Positions 33,872 to 42,934 of a DNA stretch of 64,000 bases are shown here, piece by piece. The translations under genes and the position numbers were made by a program. Every line of letters starts with the position of its first letter. Positions within the stretch are counted from its first letter, which is position 1. This stretch comes from Sphaerobacter thermophilus DSM 20745 (GTDB taxonomy: Bacteria > Chloroflexota > Chloroflexia > Thermomicrobiales > Thermomicrobiaceae), in assembly GCF_000024985.1 (NCBI RefSeq), contig NC_013523.1:1-64000 (forward strand). The letters are read 5' to 3'. A model generated the notes under the pieces. That model did not search any database. It saw only the letters and a program-made list of their open reading frames with translations, and was not told the DNA's origin.

Positions 33872-34101
33872 CGTGGCACGCATGGCAACACGCTGGCCCC
33901 GGTCAGCCGCTGAGAACGGTGACTCCCTTGTGAGTACTACCGGGTTCCAACGTTGACCCTTTCACGAGGCCGAGTGCGGCAGTCGTCAATCCCCAGAAGG
34001 GGAGAGCCGCACACCACAGGCCCAGGACGCCCCGCGTCCCGGACCCCATTAACCTAACACGACGCTGCCTCACCGTCAACCCGCAACGCGGGCGATGCGG
34101 C
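33872..34101. other. Gap with possible remnant or non-coding RNA
   Basis: This stretch reads on the minus strand into the cccccggttcagccggggg hairpin. It has no coding sequence I can support. Its composition is less repetitive than the other gaps. A decayed IS605-type right end or a small RNA are possibilities without direct proof. Confidence 0.25.
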
Positions 34102-35331
34102 CTAGCGGGACGTCCCCGCCGCTGCCCGCAGTGCCTGGTCGAGGTCGGCCAGGATGTCCTCCGGCGCCTCGATCCCGACGGAGATGCGCACCAGTCCATC
34201 CCCGATGCCGTAGGCGGCGCGCTCCTCGGGTGTCAACGCGCGGTGCGACGACATCGCCGGGTAGAGAGCCAGCGAATAGACGTCGCCGAGCGAGGTGGCC
34301 GGGACAATCAGCTCCAGCGCCGACAGGAAGGCGAAGACCTGCTCTCGCCCGCCGTCCTTGATCTCGAAGGAGATCATGCCCCCATAGCCGCGCTCGCCGA
34401 AGAGCCGCCGTGCCGTCGCATGGCTCGGGTGGCTGGTGAGGCCGGGATAGTTGACGTGTGCGACCAGGGGATGCTCGACCAGTGCGCTCGCGATCGCCGC
34501 CGCGTTGGCGCAGTGCCGCTCCATCCGCAGCGGTAGCGTCTTGAGCCCACGCAGCGCCAGCCAGGCCTCGAAGGGGCCGATCGTCGCGCCGGTCGTGCGG
34601 GCGAAGGTTGCCAGGCGCTCCCGTCGCTCCTTGCTCGTCGCCACGATGCCGCCGGTGACATCCCCATGCCCGCCGATGTACTTGGTCAGCGAGTGGATGA
34701 CCAGATCTGCCCCGTCCGCGGCGGGCGCGTAGAGTGTCGGGCAGAAGGTCGCGTCGACCATTACCGTCGCCCCGACACGGTGCGCCATCTCCACCACGGC
34801 CGGCACGTCGGTCACCCGCAGCAGCGGGTTCGAGATCACCTCGCAGACGACGAGGGCCGGGCGCAGTCGCTCGATTGCCGCGCCCACCGCCTCCAGGTCG
34901 AGCATGTCCACGAACTCGACGCGGCAGCCCCACTCGCGTAGCTGCCCGTTCAGCATGGCGTAGGTCGCGCCGTAGAGGTCGCGGGACGCCACGATGGCGT
35001 CGCCCGGCGCGATGCTGGTCATGATCGCCGCATGCAGCGCCCCCATGCCGGAAGCAAAGGCGAAGGCCGTCTCCGTTCCCTCCAGGTCGGCAACGGCGAC
35101 CTCCAGGGCACGGGTCGTCGGGTTCCCATAGCGGGTGTAGACAAAGGCGTCCTCGGCACCGCCGAGGGCCTGGTCCATCACATCCAGATCCTCGTACACG
35201 AACGAGGCGCTCGGGTAGATCGGCGTGGTGACCGGAACGAAGTCCGGGCGTGCCGGACGCTCGCCGGTGTGGACCACGCGGGTTGCGATATCGAGCTTGC
35301 GCGGACCCCGGCTCGGGGATGGCGACTGCAT
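34102..35331 (-). CDS. Cys/Met metabolism PLP-dependent enzyme
   Basis: The 409-residue fold-type I enzyme belongs to the cystathionine gamma-synthase/gamma-lyase/O-acylhomoserine sulfhydrylase group. It has YTRYGNPTTRALEVAVADLE, FASGMGALHAA (cofactor phosphate loop), MVDATFCPTLYAP and the PLP-lysine motif HSLTKYIGGHGD. A Phe-Cys-Pro-Thr stretch replaces the usual N-T-F-A/S-TP. ATG at 35331 follows GGGAGGGAACC. Which of the four family reactions it performs cannot be decided from sequence alone; a gamma-lyase or sulfhydrylase is plausible. Confidence 0.88.
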   Translation of the reverse strand: MQSPSPSRGPRKLDIATRVVHTGERPARPDFVPVTTPIYPSASFVYEDLDVMDQALGGAEDAFVYTRYGNPTTRALEVAVADLEGTETAFAFASGMGALHAAIMTSIAPGDAIVASRDLYGATYAMLNGQLREWGCRVEFVDMLDLEAVGAAIERLRPALVVCEVISNPLLRVTDVPAVVEMAHRVGATVMVDATFCPTLYAPAADGADLVIHSLTKYIGGHGDVTGGIVATSKERRERLATFARTTGATIGPFEAWLALRGLKTLPLRMERHCANAAAIASALVEHPLVAHVNYPGLTSHPSHATARRLFGERGYGGMISFEIKDGGREQVFAFLSALELIVPATSLGDVYSLALYPAMSSHRALTPEERAAYGIGDGLVRISVGIEAPEDILADLDQALRAAAGTSR

Positions 35332-35467
35332 GCTGGTTCCCTCCCGTCCCACGGCTGACGCAACAATGCCGGGCCAACCTCTCCAGCCGCATCCTACCGC
35401 CGCCGGACCCTCTGCGCCACCCGGCTGTCCCGGAGCGCGGGCATCCTTCCCGACCCCTCGTGTGTGG

Positions 35468-35510
35468 CTCCCCTCTCCCAACGTTGGGAAAGGGTTGGGG
35501 GGTGAGAGCC
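35468..35510. repeat. C/G-rich hairpin repeat
   Basis: CTCCCCTCTCCCAACGTTGG plus GAAAGGGTTGGGGGGTGAGA. It lies in the 390-base divergent gap between the PLP enzyme and the 15-residue-repeat protein; apart from the promoter at 35604 nothing else is seen there. Confidence 0.8.
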
Positions 35511-35603
35511 GCGTCCGCTGGGCGCGACTCCCGGTGACGCCCGCGCTCCGTGTGACCTACTATCCCTGCTTCACGGCGAGCGAGGATCTACCGGGCCGTT
35601 TGT

Positions 35604-35633
35604 TTGACACTGGCAGCATGTGGCCCGTACCAT
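35604..35633 (+). promoter_or_regulatory. Sigma-70-type promoter for the repeat-protein pair
   Basis: A perfect -35 TTGACA (35604-35609), an 18-base spacer and -10 TACCAT (35628-35633) lie about 85 bases ahead of ATG 35722. Confidence 0.6.
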
Positions 35634-35721
35634 GGACGCTGCGGGCATGGTGGCGCGGATTTGACGGTGCGCCCCGCTCGCGACTGATGAGCCTGAGGTT
35701 GAGACTGGTGGGGGCTGCGTC

Positions 35722-36237
35722 ATGGCGGAGGGGCCGGAGAGCGGGATCCGGGAGACGGTCTATAAGCAACCGGCGGGAAAGGTGCCGACTCCAGCCACGG
35801 AGGTCAGCGGGACGCGCGTCGGGTCGGTCGAGGCGCAGACGGTCCTGATGAACCGCAGCTCGGCCGATGGCGTGACCGCCGAGCGCGTGAGCATGGAGCA
35901 GTCGGCAGCGCGGGGGATCGACGCGCGCAGCGCGCAGCTCGATCGCTCCGCGGCGATGTCGGTCCGGAGCGAGCGCGCCGTGCTCCAGCGCAGCCAGGTA
36001 ACGCAGGTCTCGGCCGACGACGTGCGGATGGTGCGCAGCCGGGCTGGACTGGTGCGCGCCGAGCGGGCGCATCTGGAAGACGGCTCGCGGGTGCTGGTGC
36101 TGGCGGGCCAGGCGGAAGGTGATGTCCGCCCGACGTTCGACCTGCCCGGCGCAGCGGCTTTCGGTGCGGCCGCGGGCGTGGCGCTCGCGATCGCCGCCGC
36201 GCTGCTGCGGCGGCTGTTCGGGAGGGGGACGCGATGA
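35722..36237 (+). CDS. Membrane-anchored protein with six 15-residue repeats
   Basis: The 171-residue protein has six consecutive 15-residue repeats at residues 37-126, with the consensus x-A-x-x-A/V-x-L/M-x-R/Q-S-x-x-x-x-V/I (for example DARSAQLDRSAAMSV at 67-81). Such regular rungs suggest a beta-solenoid like bactofilins. A C-terminal span (about 141-160) ends in a basic tail. No family is recognised. It overlaps the next gene by four bases (ATGA). Confidence 0.65.
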   Translation: MAEGPESGIRETVYKQPAGKVPTPATEVSGTRVGSVEAQTVLMNRSSADGVTAERVSMEQSAARGIDARSAQLDRSAAMSVRSERAVLQRSQVTQVSADDVRMVRSRAGLVRAERAHLEDGSRVLVLAGQAEGDVRPTFDLPGAAAFGAAAGVALAIAAALLRRLFGRGTR

Positions 36238-36479
36238 TGGGCCTACTCCGCGGAATCCTCAAGTTCGGTGGCGGCGCGCTGCTCGGCGCCGCGGTCGGGG
36301 CGGCAGTCGCCTCGCTGCTGGCGCCGGAGAGCGGACCGGAGCTGCAGGAACGCGTCCGCGAGCGGCTCGAAGAGGCGAAGAAGGCGCGTGCCGAGGCCGA
36401 GGCCGAGACGGAGCGGCAACTGCGCGAGCAGTTCCGCCAGGCGGTGAACGACCCGGACGCGCTCTCCGGCAAGCCGTAG
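36234..36479 (+). CDS. YtxH-like small membrane protein with coiled coil
   Basis: The 81-residue protein has a Gly/Ala-rich membrane segment (FGGGALLGAAVGAAVASLLA) followed by APESGPELQERVRERLEEAK, the typical YtxH transition, and a charged coiled coil. It overlaps the repeat-protein gene, so the two are probably partners at the membrane. YtxH-type proteins are loosely linked to general stress in other bacteria. Confidence 0.75.
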   Translation: MMGLLRGILKFGGGALLGAAVGAAVASLLAPESGPELQERVRERLEEAKKARAEAEAETERQLREQFRQAVNDPDALSGKP

Positions 36480-36571
36480 AGCCCGCGTCGTGCCACCTTC
36501 CGGCCGGCTTTCGTCTCTTCCCTCCCGGTCCGGCGTGGAGCCGGTTCCACGCCGTCGCGCCTGATCGGTGT

Positions 36572-37117
36572 CTACCGCACCGCGTCGTTGGGCTGCTGCT
36601 TCGGCTCCCCCTGTTTCTCGCGTGGGATCGCGGTGATGATCCCGTTGCTCTCCATGTAAGCCTCTTTGACGTCCTCGATCCGCTCCACCCCCTGCGCGCG
36701 CAGTTGTCCCATGATCTCGTCGCGCGTCAGCAACTCGCTGGCGGCGTTCTTTGGGAGCAATCTCCCGTCCTTGATCAGCAGCAGCGGCTGCGGCTCGATC
36801 ACCCGGCGGACACGGGGGAAGCGGTAGGAGACGAAGGACAGTAGCATGCTCCAGCCGACGATTGTCGCGGCCAGCACCAGTGCGTCCGGGACGGCGGTGT
36901 ACTCACCCGCCATACCGTTCTGTACCGCGTCGGCAATCAGCACGACGACCAGCAGGTCGGTGAGCCGGATTCCGGCGGCTTCACGCTTCAGCAGGAACCG
37001 GAGCCCGAAGAAGAGCACTAAATAGATGACGCTGCCCCGCACGACGATCTCCAGGATCGGCGTCGAGGGCAGGAAGATCGCGCCCCAGTCAGCGGGCAAC
37101 CAGAATGAGAGCAGCAT
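36572..37117 (-). CDS. DUF421 (YetF-like) membrane protein
   Basis: The 181-residue product has three N-terminal membrane helices (VIYLVLFFGLRFLL, LLVVVLIADAVQNGMAG, LVLAATIVGWSMLLSFVSYR) and a cytoplasmic domain with PQPLLLIKDGRLLPKNAAS and LRAQGVERIEDVKEAYMESN, the recognisable DUF421 blocks. Function is poorly known. It stands alone on the minus strand, convergent with the YtxH-like gene. Confidence 0.88.
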   Translation of the reverse strand: MLLSFWLPADWGAIFLPSTPILEIVVRGSVIYLVLFFGLRFLLKREAAGIRLTDLLVVVLIADAVQNGMAGEYTAVPDALVLAATIVGWSMLLSFVSYRFPRVRRVIEPQPLLLIKDGRLLPKNAASELLTRDEIMGQLRAQGVERIEDVKEAYMESNGIITAIPREKQGEPKQQPNDAVR

Positions 37118-37266
37118 CGCCGGACGTCCCCTGACCGTTTCCCGGCTCGCACCGGGCGGTCCGCGAGGGCACCCCGGTATCGGCAGCGGGCGGGGTGCCT
37201 GCCACTGTCCGGACGATGCAATCCAGGGGCCACGGCCGAACCCGCGTCCGAACGGAGGCGCCGCCG

Positions 37267-37965
37267 CTACCCGGCCAGGATCTCAAGGTTGTCGGCGATC
37301 TCCTCGGGAGGTGTTCCCGAGCGCAGCAGGACGCGCCAGTTGCCGTCGCGGTCAATGAGGAAGATCGCGTCGGTGTGGGTGAACTGCTGGCCGTCGCCCG
37401 CCGCGGGCGTGGCTTCGTGGTCGGCGTGATCGCCGTGCTCGCCTTGCCCGCCGTGCGCGTCCGCTCCGGCATGGTCGTCGGCCATCATCGCGCCCGAATC
37501 GACATAATAGCTCGCCCAGACGGGCTCAAGCGTGGCGGCGTCGGCGGTCAGCGCGAACCAGGCCGGGTTCTCCGCCAGCCCGTGCCGCTCAGAGTACTCC
37601 TGGAGCACCTCCGGCGTGTCGCGTGCCGGATCGACGGTGATCGCCACCAGCGCGACCCGTTCCTGCGCGTCCTCCGGCAACTGCTCGTACGCCTGCCGCA
37701 GGTGCTGGGTGATCAGGGGGCAGATGTCCGGGCAGTGGGTGTAGATGAAGGTGAGCGCGACCGCCTTGCCCCGCAACTGCGACAGGCTGACGGTCTGCCC
37801 GCGGTGATCCGTGAGCGTGAAGTCCGGCGCCGGCTCCTGGCCTAGGTCGGTGCCGGTCAACTCCCGCGACCCGCCGCACGCCGCGAGCAGGGTGACGAGC
37901 CCCAGAAACAGGACGAGCGTCAGCGTGGGACCGATGCGGCGGCGACTGGCTGGACGGGTGGGCAT
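37267..37965 (-). CDS. SCO1/SenC-type copper chaperone lipoprotein with His-rich loop
   Basis: SCO proteins deliver copper to the CuA site of cytochrome oxidase. The 232-residue product has a lipoprotein signal (LVTLLAACGG, lipid Cys at about 30), a thioredoxin fold with CPDIC copper ligands in YTHCPDICPL and the third ligand His in FTHTDAIFLID. Between the last strands an extra His/Asp/Gly-rich loop (seven His within about 25 residues, near 165-190) may store or pass copper. No oxidase genes are adjacent. Confidence 0.92.
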   Translation of the reverse strand: MPTRPASRRRIGPTLTLVLFLGLVTLLAACGGSRELTGTDLGQEPAPDFTLTDHRGQTVSLSQLRGKAVALTFIYTHCPDICPLITQHLRQAYEQLPEDAQERVALVAITVDPARDTPEVLQEYSERHGLAENPAWFALTADAATLEPVWASYYVDSGAMMADDHAGADAHGGQGEHGDHADHEATPAAGDGQQFTHTDAIFLIDRDGNWRVLLRSGTPPEEIADNLEILAG

Positions 37966-38180
37966 GCGGTAGTCTCCTCCTCGCTGTCGATGTCGTGGTG
38001 CCGGGCACCGGTCCGTCCGGGGTCGGCGCGGCCCTTGAATGCTACCACCCGCGTCCGCGGCGCCACCCGACCAGCGGCTGGCATGTGTTCTGCATCACGC
38101 AAGCACGCTGCCCGCTGGGGCGGGGTGGCGTTTCCTGACACCGGCATCTCGATCAGTGCTGGAACACATCCGCTCGGCGG

Positions 38181-39389
38181 ATGGAGGCCCGCACGGTGGC
38201 GATGGTCAAGGTACAGTTCGATCGCGTGGCGGAGGTGGTCCTGGAGCGGACTGCCGAGTTGCTCGCAGCCGATGTCGCTGTGGTCGATGATCGCGGGGTG
38301 ACGCGTGCCAGTACCGACCCCGACCTCGTCGGCCTCCCATTCGATGCGGTTCAGCCGGACCCCACCGGGCACTTCCTGCGTGTTCCCCTGCGGGTCGACT
38401 CCCATGAGGGACAGGTAATCGTCGGCCCGCCGGTCACCGGCGAAGCGACGTCGCCGCGGCTGGTGCAGGCTCTGGTGGAGCTGGTGATCAACCAGGCGGC
38501 GGTGCTGGAGCAGATTCCCAAGCGCCACGAACTGAAGGACAAGTTCATCCACGATCTGCTCCGCGGGCAGTTCGGCGACGAGGCCGACGTGCTGCGCGTG
38601 GCCCAGATCCTGGGGATGGACTTCACCCGACCGCGCGCGGTGATCCTGATCGACGCCGCGGAGTTTATCCTCAGCGCGAGTGGTCCCGACCGGCCCGAGG
38701 CGGCCGAGGTGCAGCGGCGGCGGCGCGCCCAGCTCGTGATCGCCAGCGTCGTCGGCTTCTTCGACCTGCCGAACGACAGCATCTGCGCCTACATCGGCGA
38801 CGGCGACATCGCGGTGCTCAAGGCCAGCAGCACGCAGGATCTGGTGGCCTGGACCGATGAGGACAGCCCTGACCAGCCCGCCGCCTCGTGGGCCAACCTC
38901 AGCGCGCTCAAGCGCGCCGCGGACGCCTTGCTCGCCCGGCTGCGGCGGGACACCGGCGCCCATGTCAACGTCGGGATCGGCCGCTACCATCCCGGCATCC
39001 GCGGGCTGGCCCGCTCGTACCAGGACGCGCGGGCGGCGCTCTTCCTCGGCCGCCGCTTCCACGGCCAGAACCGGGTCCACTGCCTGGACGGGCTGGGTAT
39101 GGCGGCCTTCGTCGGCGTGGCCGACGAGCGGACGAAGATCGACCTGGCGCGACACCTCCTCAGCCCGCTCGACCACGCTCCGGAGCTGCTGGAAACGCTG
39201 GATGCCTTCTTCGCTGCGGACTGCTGCCTCTCCGACGCCGCCGCGCGCCTCGCGATCCACCGCAACACCCTCAGCTACCGGCTCGACAAGGTCGCGTTGC
39301 TGACCGGCCTCGACCCCCGCCGCTTCGACGACGCCGTCCAGGTCCGCCTCGCCCTCCTCGTCCGCTCCCTCCGTTCCGCCACGGAGTGA
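38181..39389 (+). CDS. PucR/CdaR-type transcriptional regulator
   Basis: The 402-residue protein resembles sugar-diacid regulators: an N-terminal diacid-recognition-like domain (about 10-140), a GGDEF-like middle, and the C-terminal PucR helix-turn-helix (LLETLDAFFAADCCLSDAAA, then LAIHRNTLSYRLDKV). IGRYHPGIRGLARSYQDARA is also typical of CdaR. Start is ATG 38181 or ATG 38202. The target is unknown. The following 724-base gap holds only repeats. Confidence 0.85.
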   Translation: MEARTVAMVKVQFDRVAEVVLERTAELLAADVAVVDDRGVTRASTDPDLVGLPFDAVQPDPTGHFLRVPLRVDSHEGQVIVGPPVTGEATSPRLVQALVELVINQAAVLEQIPKRHELKDKFIHDLLRGQFGDEADVLRVAQILGMDFTRPRAVILIDAAEFILSASGPDRPEAAEVQRRRRAQLVIASVVGFFDLPNDSICAYIGDGDIAVLKASSTQDLVAWTDEDSPDQPAASWANLSALKRAADALLARLRRDTGAHVNVGIGRYHPGIRGLARSYQDARAALFLGRRFHGQNRVHCLDGLGMAAFVGVADERTKIDLARHLLSPLDHAPELLETLDAFFAADCCLSDAAARLAIHRNTLSYRLDKVALLTGLDPRRFDDAVQVRLALLVRSLRSATE

Positions 39390-39401
39390 GGGGGACCTGG
39401 C

Positions 39402-39912
39402 CCTCACCCCCGGCCCCGCTCCCACCCCTCGGTCAGGCGCTCGGGAGCGGGGCGCATGGACGGCGGGGCATAGCGTTCGTCTCACGCAAAGCAAATGGCG
39501 CGCAACGTCCTTCGTTCCCCTTTCCCAACATTGGGCGACAGGGACGAGAAGTTCGAAATACTGTTTGCTCACCTCTTGCGTTTCTCGCGGTATCCCCGGT
39601 TGACTGAAGTGCCTGCCGTCCGTGATCGCCAGCTCATCCCTCCTGTGTATTTCGAGGTGGTTGCGTCGTAGCGCCGTCACATCTGCCTGACGCGCCAAGG
39701 CAGCGTCCCCCGGGCAACCGGGGGCGCTGTCGTGTCCGGTGGGGGTGAGGGCCGTCTCCCGGCCCTCACCCCCTGACCCCCTCTCCCAACCTTGGGAGCG
39801 GGGAACGTCCCGCCTCATGCGTCGTGCGTCACACGTCATGCGTACTGCGTAGTGCGTATCTCTCCCCTCTCCCCTTGTGGGCTCCGTCCGAGAGGGGTCG
39901 GGGGTGAGGGGT
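39402..39912. repeat. Cluster of C/G-rich hairpins and heptads in a 724-base gap
   Basis: Units lie at 39402-39454 (divergent), 39515-39540 (half), 39739-39805 (hairpin flanked by inverted G- and C-rich arms) and 39813-39912 (TGCGTCA, TGCGTAT heptads and a CCCTCTCCCC hairpin). No gene is supported between 39390 and 40113. Confidence 0.82.
39701..39729. terminator. Terminator-like hairpin
   Basis: The stem cagcg-t-cccccgg / ccggggg-cgctg with loop gcaa. It lacks a clear T-run. It lies 310 bases downstream of the CdaR-like gene. Confidence 0.45.
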
Positions 39913-40113
39913 CCCCAGCCAGATCTCTTCCCCACCCCGCCGTTGTGCACCTGCACAAACCCGCTTCTCCAGAACCCAAAGCGGCTTGGGCAGATGCCCG
40001 ATGAAGCCTGACTGGCAAACTCGTTAGCCTGGGAAAAGGAAATAGCCCCCGCGCATTCAAGTGCGCCGGCGCGCCTATGGGCTCGGCGTGTGCGAGCGAT
40101 CGGGAGCAAACGC

Positions 40114-40770
40114 ATGATCGATGATGACGTGCAGGTCGCAGCGTGGGCTCCGTCGACCAACGGCGGGCCGTACGGGGCGGTGCTCGCCCACGCGCTGGCC
40201 GGGCGCAGACGCGACCTGGCGGCGGCACTGACCCGGTTGGAGTCACAGAGCGCCCGCCTCGCCGCCGTGGCGGACATGCTCATCGCGACGCTGCGAGCCG
40301 GGCGCACGGTGCTGGTCGCCGGGAACGGCGGCAGCGCGGCCGGGGCCCAGCACTTCGCGGCCGAACTGGTCGGGCGCTTCCGGCGCGAGCGGGAGCCGTA
40401 TCCCGTCGTGGCGCTGTGTACCGACAGCGCCGTCGTGACGGCGGTCGCCAACGACTACGGCTACGAGCAGGTCTTTGCCCGGCAGGTGGCGGCCTTCGGC
40501 CGGGCGGGCGATCTCCTGGTCGTGATCAGCACGAGCGGGGAGTCGGAGAACCTGGTGCGGGCGGCCGTGACCGCGCGCCGGCGCGGTCTCACCGTGCTCG
40601 CCGTCACCGGCGAGCGCGACAGCCGGCTGGCCGCGCTGGCTGACCTCGCGGTGCGGGTCCCCACCGACGACACCGCTCTCGTGCAGGAACTGCACCTGAT
40701 CGTCACCCACGTCCTCTGTGATCTGGTCGAGGCTGAACTGGCGATCCGGGAAGGAGCCGGTGGCCCATGA
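40114..40770 (+). CDS. gmhA: Sedoheptulose-7-phosphate isomerase (GmhA-like SIS protein)
   Basis: GmhA turns sedoheptulose 7-phosphate into D-glycero-D-manno-heptose 7-phosphate, the first step to ADP-heptose. The 218-residue protein has the SIS core: [20 protein letters not shown], the lower loop VVISTSGESENLV, and a C-terminal VQELHLIVTHVLCDLVE with Glu and His at catalytic positions. GGGAGC lies six bases before ATG 40114; GTG 40090 is an alternative. It is the first gene of an overlapping operon with gmhB and hldE, which supports the assignment. Confidence 0.88.
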   Translation: MIDDDVQVAAWAPSTNGGPYGAVLAHALAGRRRDLAAALTRLESQSARLAAVADMLIATLRAGRTVLVAGNGGSAAGAQHFAAELVGRFRREREPYPVVALCTDSAVVTAVANDYGYEQVFARQVAAFGRAGDLLVVISTSGESENLVRAAVTARRRGLTVLAVTGERDSRLAALADLAVRVPTDDTALVQELHLIVTHVLCDLVEAELAIREGAGGP

Positions 40771-41411
40771 CCGGCCCGCGTCGCGCGATCTTCCTCGACC
40801 GGGACGGCACCCTGGTCCACCGGCGCCACTACCCCTCCCGGCCCGAGCACCTGCGCCTCTACGAGGGGATCGGCCCGGAGTTGCGCCGGTTGCAGGCGGC
40901 CGGCTTCCGGCTGGTGGTGGTGACGAACCAGTCCGGGATCGCCCGCGGCTACTTTACCGAGGAGGACCTGCACCGGATGCACGAGCACCTGGCGGCCAGC
41001 CTGGACCGCTCCGGGGTGCGGCTCGACGCGATCTACTACTGCCCGCACCACCCGGACGGGGCGATTCCCGAGCTTGCCCGGCGCTGCGACTGCCGCAAGC
41101 CCGCCCCCGGGATGCTGTGGCGCGCGGTGCACGATCTGGGCGTCGACCCGGCGCGCTCCTGGCTCGTTGGCGACGTCCTGGACGACGTGGAGGCGGGCCG
41201 CCGCGCCGGGTGCCGCACCGTCCTCGTCGATCTCGCCACCGAGTCGCCGCCGGTCACGGCGCGGCGCCGGCCGGACTTCGTCGCCCGCGACACGCCGCAC
41301 GCGCTGCGGATCATCAGTGCGGTCGAGGGCCTGGCGGCGGCACCGGAGCTGGACTACCGGCCGCCGGGCTGGCCGGCGGCCAGCCTGAGCGGCGCGGGAG
41401 GAGACCGGTGA
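40767..41411 (+). CDS. gmhB: D-glycero-D-manno-heptose 1,7-bisphosphate phosphatase (GmhB-like)
   Basis: The 214-residue HAD phosphatase removes the C7 phosphate of heptose bisphosphate. It has the nucleophile motif FLDRDGTLV, VVTNQSGIARGYF, zinc-loop cysteines and histidines in CPHHPDG and RCDCRKPAPGML, and WLVGDVLDDVEAG. The zinc loop is diagnostic for the GmhB/HisB-N group. It overlaps gmhA by four bases and hldE by one. Confidence 0.92.
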   Translation: MTGPRRAIFLDRDGTLVHRRHYPSRPEHLRLYEGIGPELRRLQAAGFRLVVVTNQSGIARGYFTEEDLHRMHEHLAASLDRSGVRLDAIYYCPHHPDGAIPELARRCDCRKPAPGMLWRAVHDLGVDPARSWLVGDVLDDVEAGRRAGCRTVLVDLATESPPVTARRRPDFVARDTPHALRIISAVEGLAAAPELDYRPPGWPAASLSGAGGDR

Positions 41412-42934
41412 TGGTGCGCGCAGTCGAGGTGGTGCGGCGCTTCCGGCGCCTGCGGGCATTGGTCATCGGCGACGCCATGCTCGATAGCTACCTGGAGGGG
41501 ACCGCCGCGCGGCTCTGCACCGAGGGGCCGGTGCCGGTGGTGCGCAAGACGGCCGAGGAGCGCGTGCCCGGGGGCGCCGCCAACACGGCCGCCAACCTGC
41601 GCGCCCTAGGGGCCGAGGTCGTCTTCCTGGGGCTGGTGGGCGAGGATGTGCCGGGCGATCTACTGCGGGCGGCGCTGGCCGCGCGCGGCGTCGACGACCG
41701 TTGGCTGGTGGCCGACCCGGCGGTCAGCACGCTCCACAAGCTGCGCATCCTGGCTGACGGGCAGTACGTGGTCCGCTTCGACGAGGGAGACTCCCGCGCC
41801 GCCTCGCCCGCGGCCCACGCCCGGCTGCTGGAGCATCTGGAACACGCCGTCCCCACCTGCGACGTGGTGGTCGTCTCCGACTACGCCTACGGAGCCGTCG
41901 CCGACGACCTCATCGCCCAGTTGCGGACGCTGCGTGCCGCGCGGCACTGCCCGCTGGTGGTCGACTCCAAGGCGCTGCACCGCTTCCATGCTGCCGGGGC
42001 GACGGTTGTCACGCCCAACTACCTGGAGGCACGTCTGGCCGTTGCGCCGGGGGCGGAGGAGCCGGGCCCGCTCGACCTGGCGGAGGTCAAGCGGATCGGC
42101 CGCGGCCTGCTGGAGCAGGTCGACGCGGCCTATGCGGCGATCACCCTGGGCGCCGACGGTGTGTTCCTGCTCGGGCGCGACGGGGCCGGCCGGCACCTTC
42201 CGGTTCACCCGCCCGCGCAGGCCAGCGACATCGGCGCCGGCGACACGTTCGCCGCCGCGCTCGGGCTCGCGCTCGCGGCCGGGGCTGATGTAGTGGAGGC
42301 CAGCCGGATCGGCATCGACGCCGCCGGGATCGCCGTTGCCTGCCAGCGGACCGCCGCCGTGCCCTACCAGGATCTCCTGCGCCGCGTCAGCCTGTGCGAC
42401 CTGGACGGGCGGCCCGCCAGTATGGCCGCGGCTCGCCGTGACGTCGTCGCCCGGCTCGACGTTGCCCGACTCGCGGGCAGGACCATCGTCTTCACCAACG
42501 GCGTCTTCGACATCCTCCACGCCGGGCACGTCGAGTTCCTGCGCCGTGCCAGGGCACTCGGCGACCTCCTCATCGTCGGGGTGAACAGCGACCGCTCTGC
42601 CCGGCGGCTCAAGGGGGCGGGCCGGCCGATCAACAGCGAGCGCGACCGGCTGGCGCTGGTGGCCGCGCTCGACGCGGTGGACGAGGCGCTGCTGTTCGAC
42701 GAGGCGACCCCGGCCGAGCTGATCCGCGCGCTGCGCCCGCACATCCACGCCAAGGGAGGCGACTACTCCGACGTTCGGCTGCCCGAGGCCGAGGCGGTCC
42801 GTGCCGTCGGCGGACGGGTGGTGATCCTGCCGCTCGTCAGCCGTTTGAGCACCAGTGGCGTGATCGACCGCATCGTGGCGCTGGCCGGGACCGCCGACTC
42901 TGCCGGGATTGGCACGAACGGAGCGGAGCCGTGA
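41411..42934 (+). CDS. hldE: Bifunctional heptose 7-phosphate kinase / heptose 1-phosphate adenylyltransferase
   Basis: The 507-residue protein fuses a PfkB-type kinase (about 1-325, GGAANTAANLRALGAEV and GAGDTFAAALGLAL) to a cytidylyltransferase-like adenylyltransferase (about 350-490, FTNGVFDILHAGHVEFLRRA with HAGH nucleotide site, and KGGDYSDVRLPEAEAV). It phosphorylates heptose 7-phosphate at C1 and, after GmhB, makes ADP-D-glycero-beta-D-manno-heptose. ATG at 41411 shares its A with the gmhB stop. No HldD epimerase is recognised in the operon. Confidence 0.94.
   Translation: MVRAVEVVRRFRRLRALVIGDAMLDSYLEGTAARLCTEGPVPVVRKTAEERVPGGAANTAANLRALGAEVVFLGLVGEDVPGDLLRAALAARGVDDRWLVADPAVSTLHKLRILADGQYVVRFDEGDSRAASPAAHARLLEHLEHAVPTCDVVVVSDYAYGAVADDLIAQLRTLRAARHCPLVVDSKALHRFHAAGATVVTPNYLEARLAVAPGAEEPGPLDLAEVKRIGRGLLEQVDAAYAAITLGADGVFLLGRDGAGRHLPVHPPAQASDIGAGDTFAAALGLALAAGADVVEASRIGIDAAGIAVACQRTAAVPYQDLLRRVSLCDLDGRPASMAAARRDVVARLDVARLAGRTIVFTNGVFDILHAGHVEFLRRARALGDLLIVGVNSDRSARRLKGAGRPINSERDRLALVAALDAVDEALLFDEATPAELIRALRPHIHAKGGDYSDVRLPEAEAVRAVGGRVVILPLVSRLSTSGVIDRIVALAGTADSAGIGTNGAEP

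Noticed and set aside
37920-40451. 843-codon minus-strand open frame
   Set aside because: It is antisense to the CdaR-like gene and to repeats; no domain and no credible start.
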